Positions 26,540-34,590 of a DNA stretch of 64,000 nucleotides are shown here, piece by piece. The notes beneath the pieces are model-generated. The model saw nothing but the letters and a program-made list of their open reading frames with translations. It ran no database searches and was not told where the DNA came from. Each line of letters opens with the position of its first letter. Positions within the stretch are counted from its first letter, which is position 1. The position numbers and the translations under genes were made by a program. Source of the DNA: Georgenia sp. SYP-B2076 (lineage in GTDB: Bacteria > Actinomycetota > Actinomycetes > Actinomycetales > Actinomycetaceae); assembly GCF_003991205.1 (NCBI RefSeq), contig NZ_RXOZ01000035.1, positions 153,587 to 217,586 of the forward strand, in the 5' to 3' direction.

Positions 26540-27256
26540 TCAGGCCTGCGGACGTGCGGTGAGCGGCGCGCCCAGCGCGAGCTCGGCGGCCCGCAGGGCG
26601 TGGACGTGCATGGAGTCGATGAGCGGCAGCGGGCTGTCACCGGGCTTGATGAGGAGCTCGATCTCGGTGCACGCGAGCACGACCGCTTCGGCGCCCGCGC
26701 GGGCGAGGGACGCGAGCACCCGGGCGTACGCCTGGCGCGAGGTGTCGGTGACGATGCCCTGGGTGAGCTCGTCCCAGATGACGCGGTCGATCATCTCCCG
26801 GTCCTCCGGCGCGGGGACGGTCGTGGCGACGCCGTGGCGGGCGAGCCGGTCCGCGTAGAACGGCTCCGACATGACCCACCGGGTCCCCACCAGCCCGAGC
26901 GTCCGGCACCCCTTGGACGTTGCTGCGGCTCCTACGGCGTCGCCGATGTGCAGCAGGGGCACCCCGATCGAGGCCTCCACCGCGTCGGCGACTTTGTGCA
27001 TGAGGTTCGTGCCGATCAGGACGAAGTCCGCCCCCGCGGCCTCGAGCCGGACCGCCGCGTCGGACAGCAGCTCACCCGCGCCCGCCCAGTCCTCACGCTC
27101 CTGGAGGTCGCGCACCTCCTGGAAGTCCAGGGAGGACAGCACGATCCGCGCGGAGTGGTGTCCCCCGAGGCGGCGCTGCACCTCGGCGTTGATGACCCGG
27201 TAGTACTCGGCCGTCGAGTACCAGCTCATGCCCCCGATGATGCCGATCGTCTGCAT
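26540..27256 (-). CDS. Aspartate/glutamate racemase family protein
   Basis: A 238-residue PLP-independent amino-acid racemase. It begins MQTIGIIGGMSWYSTAEYY, as in the YgeA type. The first active-site position reads GTNLMH, with Thr83 where most family members have cysteine, and the second is Cys196 in LACTEIELL. The same Thr/Cys pair is described for the E. coli L-aspartate/glutamate-specific racemase, so the enzyme is probably active. The ATG at 27254-27256 follows GGAGGGA. D-amino acids made by it could serve the cell wall or be catabolised. It is upstream of the amidotransferase on the same strand with a 110-bp gap. Confidence 0.92.
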   Translation of the reverse strand: MQTIGIIGGMSWYSTAEYYRVINAEVQRRLGGHHSARIVLSSLDFQEVRDLQEREDWAGAGELLSDAAVRLEAAGADFVLIGTNLMHKVADAVEASIGVPLLHIGDAVGAAATSKGCRTLGLVGTRWVMSEPFYADRLARHGVATTVPAPEDREMIDRVIWDELTQGIVTDTSRQAYARVLASLARAGAEAVVLACTEIELLIKPGDSPLPLIDSMHVHALRAAELALGAPLTARPQA

Positions 27257-27498
27257 GGTCGTCCCTCCCGAGGCGGGTCGCGGCTATGGCTCCATGCTCC
27301 GCCACGCGAACCGCTGAGGGAATGCTCGCGCCCACCGGCGTCGCCCCGAGGCGGCCTGCGACGGCGGTGCCGGGCTGCCCCGCCACACCGGGCAAGGGGC
27401 TCGGCCGTCCGGCCGGTGCAGCCGTCGCGGTGTGTGTCATTGGCGACAGTCGGTGCCGTCACGTTCCCATCGGCTTGGCGGGGGAGGACCATGAAGGA

Positions 27499-27735
27499 AT
27501 GGCCACCACTCACACCGGAAACCGTCCGTTCCTGAAGAACAGCCCGTTCAACGCCGCCCGGGAGGCCGCAGAGGCCAAGTTCGTCCCGATCCCCGTCGGT
27601 GAGCAGGTGCTCCACGAGCGTCACGGTCTCGGCAAGGTGGTCGCGCTGGACGGCCCGCGCGCGGTCATCGTCGACTTCGGCGGCGGCAACCGTCGCCGGG
27701 TGCAGCTCGACTCCGCCAAGCTCGAGGTGCTCTGA
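27499..27735 (+). CDS. Small Tudor-like (UvrD C-terminal-like) protein, 78 aa
   Basis: A 78-residue protein. The last 45 residues (VPIPVGEQVLHERHGLGKVVALDG, AVIVDFGGGNRRRVQLDSAKLEVL) resemble the Tudor/SH3-like domain at the C-terminus of PcrA/UvrD helicases and in CarD-type proteins, which contact RNA polymerase. Whether this stand-alone form binds RNA polymerase is inference. The start at 27499 gives the natural N-terminus, but the strong GGGGGAGG site is better spaced for an overlapping out-of-frame ATG at 27491 that encodes 14 residues. A hairpin terminator follows. Confidence 0.75.
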   Translation: MATTHTGNRPFLKNSPFNAAREAAEAKFVPIPVGEQVLHERHGLGKVVALDGPRAVIVDFGGGNRRRVQLDSAKLEVL

Positions 27736-27745
27736 CACCGCTGCC

Positions 27746-27771
27746 GGTGGGCCGCGTCCGGCGGCCCCACC
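27746..27771 (+). terminator. Hairpin terminator
   Basis: GGTGGGCCGC (27746-27755) pairs with GCGGCCCCACC (27761-27771) with one bulged C and a five-base loop, ten bases after the stop of the Tudor-like gene. Confidence 0.6.
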
Positions 27772-27819
27772 ACCCCCGCGACTGGTGACGCCGCCGCCCG
27801 GCGCGCGAGAATGCTCGGC

Positions 27820-29142
27820 ATGACGACCTGGCACGAGCACGCGATCTGGTGGCACGTCTACCCGCTGGGGTTCCTTGGCGCCGAGCACGTCCTGCCCGAC
27901 GGCGCGCAGCCGCAGCACCGGCTGCGCCGGCTCATCGACTGGCTCGACTACGCCGTCGAGCTCGGCGTCTCCGGCCTTGCTCTCGGCCCGATCTTCACCT
28001 CCGCCAGCCACGGCTACGACACCCTCGACTACTTCACCATCGATCCGCGCCTCGGCGACCGCACCGACTTCGACGCCCTCGTCGCCGCCGCCCACCGGCG
28101 TGGCCTGAAGATCATGCTCGACGGCGTCTTCAACCACGTCGGCCGCGACCACCCCGCCTTCCTCCGCGCCCTCGACGAGGGCCCCGACGCCCCCGAGGGC
28201 AGGCTGTTCCACCTCACCTGGCCCGACCGGCCGGGGGAGCGGCCCGGCTACCGCACCTTCGAGGGCCACGACGGCCTGGTGGCGCTGAACCACGACGACG
28301 ACCGCGTCGCCGAGCTCGTCACCGAGGTCATGCGGCACTGGCTGCACGCCGGCGCCGACGCCTGGCGCCTGGACGCGGCGTACGCCGTCCCGACCGGCTT
28401 CTGGGCGCGGGTGCTGCCCGCCGTGCGCGCGGACTTCCCCGAGAGCTACGTCGTCGGCGAGGTGATCCACGGGGACTACGCCCAGATCGTGGCCGACTCC
28501 GGCATGGACGCCGTGACCCAGTACGAGCTGTGGAAGGCCGTCTGGAGCTCGCTGAACGACCGCAACCTCTACGAGCTCGCCCACACGCTGGGACGGCACA
28601 ACACCCTGCTGGAGACCTTCGCGCCGCTGACGTTCGTCGGCAACCACGACGTCACCCGCGTGGCCACCCAGGTCACCGACGCGCGCCACCTCCCGCACGC
28701 CGTCGTCCTGCTCCTGACGCTCGGCGGCACACCCTCCGTCTACTACGGGGACGAGCAGGGCTTCGAGGGCGTCAAGGAGGAGCGGCTCGGCGGTGACGAT
28801 GCCATCCGTCCCGCCTTCCCCGCCGGCCCGGGCGACCTGCCGGCCGGCGGGTGGGCGACCTACCGGCTCCACCAGGAGCTGATCGCGCTGCGCCGGCGCC
28901 ACCTCTGGCTCCACCGGGCCCAGACCCGCCAGCTGGAGCTGTCCAACGAGGTCCTTGCCTACGAGGTCGCCGGCGGACTGCCCGACGGCGGCGCCGGGCG
29001 GCTGGTCGTCATCCTCAACCTCGGCGACGCCCCGGCGGAGGTGCCGGCGGAGCGGGCCACCGCGGTCGTGGCCGGCGGCGCCGAGATGCGAGGCGACGGC
29101 CGGGCCCAGGTCCCCCCGCACGGCTGGGCCGTCCTGGAGTAG
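27820..29142 (+). CDS. Alpha-amylase family (GH13) glycosidase
   Basis: A 440-residue cytoplasmic GH13 enzyme. The four conserved regions are present: DGVFNH (101-106), WRLDAAY with nucleophile Asp185, VVGEVIHGD with acid/base Glu214 and FVGNHD with the His-Asp pair at 276-277. A short C-terminal beta domain ends the protein. There is no signal peptide, so it works on internal maltodextrin or on transported oligosaccharides; the order resembles neopullulanase or cyclomaltodextrinase relatives, but specificity is not readable. The start is MTTWHEHAIWW at 27820; ATG 27811 in the same frame is possible. Neither has a clear ribosome binding site. Confidence 0.92.
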   Translation: MTTWHEHAIWWHVYPLGFLGAEHVLPDGAQPQHRLRRLIDWLDYAVELGVSGLALGPIFTSASHGYDTLDYFTIDPRLGDRTDFDALVAAAHRRGLKIMLDGVFNHVGRDHPAFLRALDEGPDAPEGRLFHLTWPDRPGERPGYRTFEGHDGLVALNHDDDRVAELVTEVMRHWLHAGADAWRLDAAYAVPTGFWARVLPAVRADFPESYVVGEVIHGDYAQIVADSGMDAVTQYELWKAVWSSLNDRNLYELAHTLGRHNTLLETFAPLTFVGNHDVTRVATQVTDARHLPHAVVLLLTLGGTPSVYYGDEQGFEGVKEERLGGDDAIRPAFPAGPGDLPAGGWATYRLHQELIALRRRHLWLHRAQTRQLELSNEVLAYEVAGGLPDGGAGRLVVILNLGDAPAEVPAERATAVVAGGAEMRGDGRAQVPPHGWAVLE

Positions 29143-29154
29143 GCGGCACCCGGG

Positions 29155-29173
29155 GCGGCGGGCGACCCGCCGC
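29155..29173 (+). terminator. Hairpin terminator after the GH13 gene
   Basis: GCGGCGGG pairs perfectly with CCCGCCGC around CGA. A direct repeat of GACCCGCCGCGCG follows (29164-29192), so a second partly overlapping hairpin is possible. Confidence 0.6.
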
Positions 29174-29274
29174 GCGGACGACCCGCCGCGCGCGAGCCTC
29201 ACCGCAGCGCCCCTCGCCGACGTGACACACTGGAGCCCTGCATGCCCGTCGGGGCGCGACCAGGAAGGAACCCC

Positions 29275-29433
29275 ATGAAGAGCTCTCTCGTGATGTTCGC
29301 CGCCCAGGAGACGGAACATGCCGCCGGCGGCCTGACGATTAACCCGTACCTGCTGGGTGGCCTGACCCTCTGCGGGTTCATCTTCCTGCTGCTCGTGACG
29401 TACGCGTTCCGCAACGTCGGCACCCGCCACTGA
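29275..29433 (+). CDS. Small single-pass membrane protein, 52 aa
   Basis: A 52-residue protein with one transmembrane helix ([20 protein letters not shown]) and the C-terminal tail RNVGTRH. Small proteins ending in a similar [12 protein letters not shown] tail are common just upstream of nadD in Micrococcales; that is from memory of the group. The ATG at 29275 has GGAAGGAA upstream. It ends 13 bp before nadD, so cotranscription is very likely. Function is unknown. Confidence 0.82.
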   Translation: MKSSLVMFAAQETEHAAGGLTINPYLLGGLTLCGFIFLLLVTYAFRNVGTRH

Positions 29434-29446
29434 CCTCGGGGTAGCC

Positions 29447-30151
29447 ATGGCGTGGGGCAAGGATCGCAAGCGACGGGTAGGTGTCATGGGTGGCACCTTC
29501 GACCCCGTGCACCACGGGCACCTCGTCGCCGCGAGCGAGGTGCTTGACGCGTTCAACCTCGACGAGGTGGTCTTCGTCCCCGCGGGCGAGCAGCCCTTCA
29601 AGCAGGACCGTGACGTGACCGAGGCGGAGCACCGGTACCTCATGACGGTGATCGCCACGGCGTCCAACCCGCGGTTCAACGTGTCACGCATGGAGATCGA
29701 CCGCCCCGGCAAGACGTACACGATCGACACGCTGCGTCTGCTGCGTGAGCAGATGCCCGACGCGGAGCTGTTCTTCATCACCGGTGCGGACGTCCTCGCG
29801 CAGATCCTGACGTGGAAGGACGCCGACGAGCTGTGGTCCATGGCGCACTTCATCGGCGTCACCCGCCCCGGCCACATGCTCGACGACGCCGGCCTGCCCG
29901 CCAACGGTGTGTCCCTCATGGAGGTGCCCGCCATGGCGATCTCCTCCACGGACTGCCGCGCGCGCGTCCGGGCGGGCAAGCCCGTGTGGTACCTCGTGCC
30001 TGACGGCGTGGTCCAGTACATCGGCAAGCACCGGCTCTATCGCCCGGCGGCCCCGTCCCACCCCGCGCGCCCGCATGCAGCGGCGGCCCCCAAGCGGTCG
30101 GGCACGGCCACGGCCGAGGCGCCTCCGCGCGCCGTGGGGGCCGGGCAGTGA
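29447..30151 (+). CDS. nadD: Nicotinate-nucleotide adenylyltransferase
   Basis: A 234-residue enzyme that joins nicotinate mononucleotide and ATP to give deamido-NAD, the penultimate step of NAD synthesis. The nucleotidyltransferase motif [11 protein letters not shown] is at residues 15-25, and the second motif reads [10 protein letters not shown] (ISSTxxR). TDTLRLL is visible as [13 protein letters not shown]. The last 35 residues are an Ala/Pro-rich extension beyond the usual end. The ATG at 29447 has GGGGTAG upstream. It overlaps the next gene by 4 bp (GTGA). Confidence 0.97.
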   Translation: MAWGKDRKRRVGVMGGTFDPVHHGHLVAASEVLDAFNLDEVVFVPAGEQPFKQDRDVTEAEHRYLMTVIATASNPRFNVSRMEIDRPGKTYTIDTLRLLREQMPDAELFFITGADVLAQILTWKDADELWSMAHFIGVTRPGHMLDDAGLPANGVSLMEVPAMAISSTDCRARVRAGKPVWYLVPDGVVQYIGKHRLYRPAAPSHPARPHAAAAPKRSGTATAEAPPRAVGAGQ

Positions 30152-31899
30152 ACGGGCGCGAACCGTCCACGGACACCGACGGGCTGGGGGAGCGGCGTCG
30201 CCGACGCGAGGCCGCCCGCGCCGCCCGCCTCGCCGCCGAGCGTGAGGGCACGCGCACGCCGCCCAGCCGTAAGGAGCTGCGCTGGCTCCAGGAGGAGGAG
30301 CAGGCGCGCCTCGAGGCCATCGCCACCGGCGAGTACCTGCCCGTGGACGAGGCCGGCAACCCGCTCACGCACGAGCAGGCGGCGCGCGCGGCCGAGGCCG
30401 CCGGCGTGGGCGACGCCGCGCAGCCCCCTTCCACGCGTCGCTCCCGCCGCCGTCCCGCGGACGGGACGACGGCGGAGGAGTCCGCCCGCCCGACGGCGGC
30501 GGAGCCCTCACGCCCGACGGCACCCGGTGTCCGTGCTGGAGCGCAGGCCGGTTCGGTGGACGCGGCTGGGCAGGCACGCTCGGGCGCGCCCGAACGCGGC
30601 CAGGTGAAGTCTGCGCTCGCGGCCAGGCCGGCGGCGGCTAGGACGCCTGAGCCCAACCCGGCCGCAGCCAAAGCGCCCGAGCCCAAGCCGGCGGCACCCA
30701 AGACGCCCGAGGACGAGCCGGCCGCGCCCAGGAAGCCCGCCCCCGGGCAGTCCGTGCCCACGGAGCCCGTCGCCGCACCACCTGCGGGCGCGCCTCAGGC
30801 CGTGAGTTCCCGTCGGGCGATGCGCGCCGCCCAGGCCGCTGCCGCCGCGCGGGCCGCTGCCGCGGCGGAGGCCGCCGAGCCCAAGGACGAGCCCCGGCCG
30901 GCGACCCGCCGACCCGTCGTCCGCGCCCCGCACACCGCCAAGGGCATCCGCACGCTCGACGCCACCGGCACGCTCACCGGCATCCGGCCCGTGCCGCCCG
31001 GCGCGCCCACGCCGCCCCAGGGGGTGGCCGCGCCCTCCGCGAAATCTGCACCCGAGTCCGAGGTCACGACCGACCCCGCGGGGTGGGAGTCGGCCGCGGC
31101 CCTGCCGGCGGTGCGCGACGACGAGCACACCGTCACCATCCCGACCAGATCGCCGGCCCCACGGTCGCCGTCGACGGCGTCGACGGCCTCCGCCAGCTCG
31201 AAGCGGCCGACGCGGTCGGAGCGGCCTGCGCCGTCGCAGCGGCCGACGCCGTCCGAGCGGCCGACGCCGTCCGAGCGGCCGACGCGGTCCGAGCGGCCGA
31301 CGCCGTCGGACGCTCCGCGTCCGGCGCCGCGTGACCCGCGGCCCATCTCGCCCGCCCGCCCGGCTGCGGGCTCGGTGTCGACCGCCCGGCCCGGGGGCGG
31401 CCCCGTCGAGGACGAGCCCGAGCGCACCGTCGCCATGCCCGTGCCGGTCCGAGACGACGCACCGCCGCCGTCCCGCCGCCCGGCCGAGCCCGAGGACGAC
31501 GAGGAGCCGCTGCGTCCGCAGTGGCCCTCCCTCGCGGAGTACAGCGGCGCGACCGGTGCGTCCCCGGACGAGGCCGAGTCCATCGCGAGCCGCCGGGCCA
31601 TGCGCGAGCCCACCCCACGCCCGTCGGTGCGCGACCGCGTCACCGCCGCCGCGCGGAACATGACCGCGGCCTCCGCGAATGAGGCGGACGACGAGGACCT
31701 GGAGGACGACGACCACGACGACGGGCGCAACACCGCTGCCTCCGTCGTCAAGATTGTCATCCTCGTCCTCGCGGCCGTGATCATCGGCCTGCTCATCGGC
31801 CTGCTCGCCTTCAACGAGAACAGCGGCGCGGCCGCGGCGGCCCTCGCGCAGCGGGTGATGGTGCTCACGGGCGGACTGGCGCCGGGCTTGCTCGCGTAA
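30148..31899 (+). CDS. Pro/Ala-rich protein with C-terminal membrane anchor
   Basis: A 583-residue low-complexity protein. The N-terminus has a charged helix ([19 protein letters not shown]) and the motif [23 protein letters not shown]. The middle is Pro/Ala/Arg-rich and includes six hexapeptide units of the RPTPSE type. A single membrane helix near the end ([23 protein letters not shown]) follows an acidic stretch ([16 protein letters not shown]), so the long N-terminal part should be cytoplasmic. The GTG start overlaps the nadD stop. Its place between nadD and rsfS is typical for Micrococcales; the function is not known. Confidence 0.8.
   Translation: MNGREPSTDTDGLGERRRRREAARAARLAAEREGTRTPPSRKELRWLQEEEQARLEAIATGEYLPVDEAGNPLTHEQAARAAEAAGVGDAAQPPSTRRSRRRPADGTTAEESARPTAAEPSRPTAPGVRAGAQAGSVDAAGQARSGAPERGQVKSALAARPAAARTPEPNPAAAKAPEPKPAAPKTPEDEPAAPRKPAPGQSVPTEPVAAPPAGAPQAVSSRRAMRAAQAAAAARAAAAAEAAEPKDEPRPATRRPVVRAPHTAKGIRTLDATGTLTGIRPVPPGAPTPPQGVAAPSAKSAPESEVTTDPAGWESAAALPAVRDDEHTVTIPTRSPAPRSPSTASTASASSKRPTRSERPAPSQRPTPSERPTPSERPTRSERPTPSDAPRPAPRDPRPISPARPAAGSVSTARPGGGPVEDEPERTVAMPVPVRDDAPPPSRRPAEPEDDEEPLRPQWPSLAEYSGATGASPDEAESIASRRAMREPTPRPSVRDRVTAAARNMTAASANEADDEDLEDDDHDDGRNTAASVVKIVILVLAAVIIGLLIGLLAFNENSGAAAAALAQRVMVLTGGLAPGLLA
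31204..31311 (+). repeat. Six in-frame 18-bp repeats
   Basis: CGGCCGACGCCGTCCGAG-like units start at 31204, 31222, 31240, 31258, 31276 and 31294. They encode the hexapeptide RPTPSE and variants in the middle of the membrane-anchored protein. Confidence 0.88.
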
Positions 31900-31936
31900 G
31901 ATCGACCAGACCGCCCCAATTTTCTCAAGGAGACCC

Positions 31937-32350
31937 GTGTCTGCTGACGATCGTTCCCGCCATCTCGCCGTCGTCGCGGCCCGAGCCGCCGCCGACAAGA
32001 AGGCCAAGGAGATCATCGCCCTCGACGTCAGCGAGCAGCTCGTGCTCACCGACGTCTTCCTCGTGGTCTCCGGCGCCAACGAGCGCCAGGTGAAGTCCAT
32101 CGTCGACGCCATCGAGGAGGCCCTGCACAAGGAGGGCGCCAAGGCGGTCCGCAAGGAGGGCATGACCCAGGCCCGTTGGATCCTCATGGACTACGGCGAC
32201 ATCGTCGTCCACGTCCAGCACGAGGAGGACCGCGAGTTCTACGCCCTCGAGCGGCTCTGGAAGGACTGCCCCGTCGTCGACCTGCCGACCGACCTGTACG
32301 TGGCCGCCGAGGAGGACGCCGAGGTCGAGGGCGAGACCGCGCAGGCATGA
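31937..32350 (+). CDS. rsfS: Ribosomal silencing factor RsfS
   Basis: A 137-residue RsfS/Iojap protein that binds ribosomal protein uL14 and blocks subunit joining when nutrients are low. Family blocks are AARAAADKKAKEIIALDVSEQLVLTDVFLVVSGANERQVKSIVDAIEE and WILMDYGDIVVHVQHEEDREFYALERLWKDCP. The GTG start at 31937 follows AAGGAGACCC. It overlaps the phosphatase gene by 4 bp (ATGA). A TAAGAT sequence over the stop of the previous gene (31897-31902) may be the -10 of an internal promoter. Confidence 0.97.
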   Translation: MSADDRSRHLAVVAARAAADKKAKEIIALDVSEQLVLTDVFLVVSGANERQVKSIVDAIEEALHKEGAKAVRKEGMTQARWILMDYGDIVVHVQHEEDREFYALERLWKDCPVVDLPTDLYVAAEEDAEVEGETAQA

Positions 32351-32967
32351 GCGCCGGCACCATCGTCCTGTGGCGTCACGGGCAGACGGAGTACAACGCG
32401 AGCAAGCGCCTTCAGGGGCAGGTGGACATCGCGCTGAACGAGACGGGCAGGGCGCAGGCCGCCCGGGCGGCCGAGGTCCTCGCCGCCCTCGAGCCGACGC
32501 GGATCGTCACGTCCGACCTCGTGCGCGCCGCCGCGACCGCGCGGGCGCTCGGCGACCTGACCGGCCTGGAGCCGGCGCCGGACGCGCGCCTGCGCGAGCG
32601 CAGCTTCGGTGACTGGGAAGGCCTGACCGCCGAGCAGATCAGGTCGGGCTGGCCCGAGGCGTGGGCCGCGTGGCGCCAGGGCAAGGAGCCCGACGGCGTG
32701 GGCGCGGAGACACGCTCCGACGCCGGCCGGCGGGTCGCCGAGGCCGTCGAGGAGGTGGCGGCCGACCTGGGCCGCGACGACGTCCTGGTGGTCGTCGCGC
32801 ACGGCGCCGCGATCACGCTGGGCCAGTCGGTGCTCCTCGGCCTCGACCCGGCGGCGTGGTTCGGCCTGACGGGCTTGGACAACTGCCGCTGGACCTCGAT
32901 GCACCCGAACCCCGGGCGCGAGCCCGCATGGCGCCTGGCCGGTTACAACATCGGAGCCGAGGAGTAG
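32347..32967 (+). CDS. Histidine phosphatase family protein
   Basis: A 206-residue phosphoglycerate-mutase-like phosphatase. The phosphohistidine motif is WRHGQTEYN, the acid is in RERSFGDWEG and the second histidine is in VVAHGAAITL, so the catalytic set is complete. In actinobacteria this gene regularly follows rsfS; relatives include glucosyl-3-phosphoglycerate phosphatase and phosphoglycerate mutase-like proteins, and the true substrate cannot be read. It overlaps rsfS by ATGA and ends one base before the convergent ankyrin gene. Confidence 0.93.
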   Translation: MSAGTIVLWRHGQTEYNASKRLQGQVDIALNETGRAQAARAAEVLAALEPTRIVTSDLVRAAATARALGDLTGLEPAPDARLRERSFGDWEGLTAEQIRSGWPEAWAAWRQGKEPDGVGAETRSDAGRRVAEAVEEVAADLGRDDVLVVVAHGAAITLGQSVLLGLDPAAWFGLTGLDNCRWTSMHPNPGREPAWRLAGYNIGAEE

Positions 32968-32968
32968 G

Positions 32969-33403
32969 TCAGGACCGCCTGCTCGCCTCGAGCAGCACCG
33001 CCATGCGCGGCAGGTTGAACATCTGCGCCGCCTGCATGGGCGACGGCGTCCCGGCGTCCGGGTCCGCCCCTGCCTCCAACAGCATCGACGTGATGCCCTC
33101 GTCCTGCTGGAACACCGCGCACACGAGCGCGCTCTGGCCGCGGTCGTTGAGGCGGTGCACGTCCGCCCCGCGCTCGAGCAGGGCCCGCACCGTGTCCGCC
33201 TGCTGGTGGTAGGCGGCGAGCGTGAGGAGTGTGTCGCCCTTGGAGTTGGTGAGGTTCACGGGCACGCCGGCGTCGATGCCCGCGGCGAGCTCGGCCGTGG
33301 CGCCCTCCCGGGCGAGGTCGAACAGGCGCTCCGCGTAGGCCAGGGCGGCGTCGTCGGGCCGGCCGGTCTCGGGCTGGCCGGTCTCCTCAGGCTGGTCGGT
33401 CAT
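32969..33403 (-). CDS. Ankyrin-repeat protein
   Basis: A 144-residue protein with three ankyrin units: NSKGDTLLTLAAYHQQADTVRALLERGAD, NDRGQSALVCAVFQQDEGITSMLLEAGAD and a final degenerate PSPMQAAQMFNLPRMAVLLE. Ankyrin repeats bind other proteins; similar small proteins in actinobacteria sometimes sit beside catalases, but none is present here. The N-terminal 20 residues are acidic with ETGQPETGRP repeats. A TACCCT -10 box lies six bases before the ATG (33403) with no ribosome binding site, so the mRNA is probably leaderless. It is convergent with the phosphatase gene with a one-base gap. Confidence 0.92.
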   Translation of the reverse strand: MTDQPEETGQPETGRPDDAALAYAERLFDLAREGATAELAAGIDAGVPVNLTNSKGDTLLTLAAYHQQADTVRALLERGADVHRLNDRGQSALVCAVFQQDEGITSMLLEAGADPDAGTPSPMQAAQMFNLPRMAVLLEASRRS

Positions 33404-33409
33404 GAGGCA

Positions 33410-33415
33410 AGGGTA
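33410..33415 (-). promoter_or_regulatory. -10 element of a probable leaderless promoter
   Basis: TACCCT on the minus strand is followed by six bases and the ATG of the ankyrin gene. Confidence 0.5.
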
Positions 33416-33587
33416 GAGGCCGGCGCCGATGAGGTCCCGGGGTGCGCGCGCCCGACGCGCGCCCGTGCGAGCGGCCAAGCACGTGCTCGGGAGGAAGGCC
33501 GCCGAGGGATGTACTCCGCAGCAAAGGGGCGAACCAGGGCCGCGGGAGGAGAGTGGCGAGGGTCACGCCGCCCAGGGGCCCCGCGGA

Positions 33588-33618
33588 TTGGCACTTCGGG
33601 CCGGCGATGGCTTAAAGT
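33588..33618 (+). promoter_or_regulatory. Promoter of tRNA-Ala
   Basis: TTGGCA (33588-33593) and TAAAGT (33613-33618) are separated by 19 bp; shifting the -10 to TTAAAG gives 18. The predicted transcript starts about 20 bases before the tRNA. Confidence 0.5.
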
Positions 33619-33644
33619 TGTCAACGCCCCGCGGGGCACAGCAA

Positions 33645-33720
33645 GGGGCTATGGCGCAGTTGGTAGCGCGCTTCCATGGCATGGAAGAGGTCGAGGGTTC
33701 GAATCCCTCTAGCTCCACCA
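33645..33720 (+). tRNA. tRNA-Ala (anticodon GGC)
   Basis: A complete cloverleaf: acceptor GGGGCTA pairs with TAGCTCC (one G-T), D stem GCGC/GCGC, anticodon stem CTTCC/GGAAG with loop ATGGCAT giving anticodon GGC (reads GCC, alanine), and T arm GAGGG-TTCGAAT-CCCTC. The 3' CCA (33718-33720) is encoded. A promoter and a hairpin terminator flank it. No integrase or attachment-site duplication is seen beside it. Confidence 0.97.
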
Positions 33721-33727
33721 GCAGTAC

Positions 33728-33758
33728 CGAAGAGCCGTCCGTGATGGGCGGCTCTTCG
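33728..33758 (+). terminator. Terminator of tRNA-Ala
   Basis: CGAAGAGCCGTCC pairs with GGGCGGCTCTTCG (one G-T) around GTGAT, followed by TCGTTTCC. It starts eight bases after the tRNA. Confidence 0.8.
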
Positions 33759-33789
33759 TCGTTTCCGGGGTGTCCGAAGGGAGAAGTTC

Positions 33790-34590
33790 GTGGTCCAGCT
33801 CGCCTATGTCATTGCCGGCTCGGAAGCGACCGGCGGCGCCGGCATCCAGGTCGACCTCAAGACCTTCCAGGAGCTCGGCGTCTACGGCGTCGGCACGCTC
33901 ACCTGCATCGTCTCGTTCGACCCGAAGAACGGCTGGGGACACCGCTTCGTGCCGGTGCCCCCGGGGGTCATCGCGGACCAGATGGAGGCGGCCACCTCCG
34001 CCCACGACCTCGACGTCGTCAAGATCGGCATGCTCGGCACGCCCGCCACCATCGAGACGGTCGCGGCGGGGCTGCGGCGTCAGCCCTGGCGCCACGTCGT
34101 CCTCGACCCGGTACTCATCTGCAAGGGCCAGGAGGCCGGCGCGGCGCTGGACACGGACAACGCGCTGCGCGAGTCGATCCTGCCGCTGGCGACCATGGTC
34201 ACCCCCAACCTGTTCGAGGCGCGCACCCTCGCCGGCATGGACCGGATCGAGACCGTGGAGGAGCTCACCGAGGCCGCCCGCCGCATCCACGCGCTCGGCC
34301 CGCAGTACGTCCTGGCCAAGGGCGGCGTCGAGCTCCCGGGCGAGGACGCCGTCGACGTCCTCTTCGACGGCGAGGACGTCACCGTCCTGTCCGCGCCCAA
34401 GGTGGGCCAGGAGCGGGTCTCCGGCGCCGGGTGCACCCTCGCCGCGGCCGTGACCGCCGAGCTCGCCAAGGGCGCGGACGTCCGCTCCGCCGTCGCCCTG
34501 GCGAAGGACTTCGTCACCGCCGGGATCAACGGCCGGGTAGCCGCCCACACCCCGTTCGACACCGTGTGGCAGGGCGCCTACGCGGGCTGA
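33790..34590 (+). CDS. Pyridoxal/hydroxymethylpyrimidine kinase-type protein
   Basis: A 266-residue ribokinase-fold kinase of the PdxK/ThiD group. Key segments are IAGSEATGGAGIQVDLKTFQELGVYG, VVKIGMLGTPATIE, VVLDPVLICKGQ, TPNLFEARTLAG and the anion-hole motif SGAGCTLAAAVTA with the catalytic-type cysteine. It phosphorylates pyridoxal/pyridoxamine or the thiamine pyrimidine; the full set of thiamine genes is absent nearby, which favours vitamin B6 salvage but does not prove it. The GTG at 33790 follows GGGAGAAGTTC. The last 13 bp overlap the convergent glycosyltransferase gene. Confidence 0.9.
   Translation: MVQLAYVIAGSEATGGAGIQVDLKTFQELGVYGVGTLTCIVSFDPKNGWGHRFVPVPPGVIADQMEAATSAHDLDVVKIGMLGTPATIETVAAGLRRQPWRHVVLDPVLICKGQEAGAALDTDNALRESILPLATMVTPNLFEARTLAGMDRIETVEELTEAARRIHALGPQYVLAKGGVELPGEDAVDVLFDGEDVTVLSAPKVGQERVSGAGCTLAAAVTAELAKGADVRSAVALAKDFVTAGINGRVAAHTPFDTVWQGAYAG

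Noticed and set aside
26540..27256. Racemase considered inactive because the first active-site cysteine is missing.
   Set aside because: The Thr83/Cys pair matches the known L-Asp/Glu-specific racemase of E. coli, so activity is likely.
33645..33760. tRNA-Ala as an integration site for a mobile element.
   Set aside because: No integrase gene and no second copy of the tRNA 3' end was seen nearby; the flanking genes look chromosomal.
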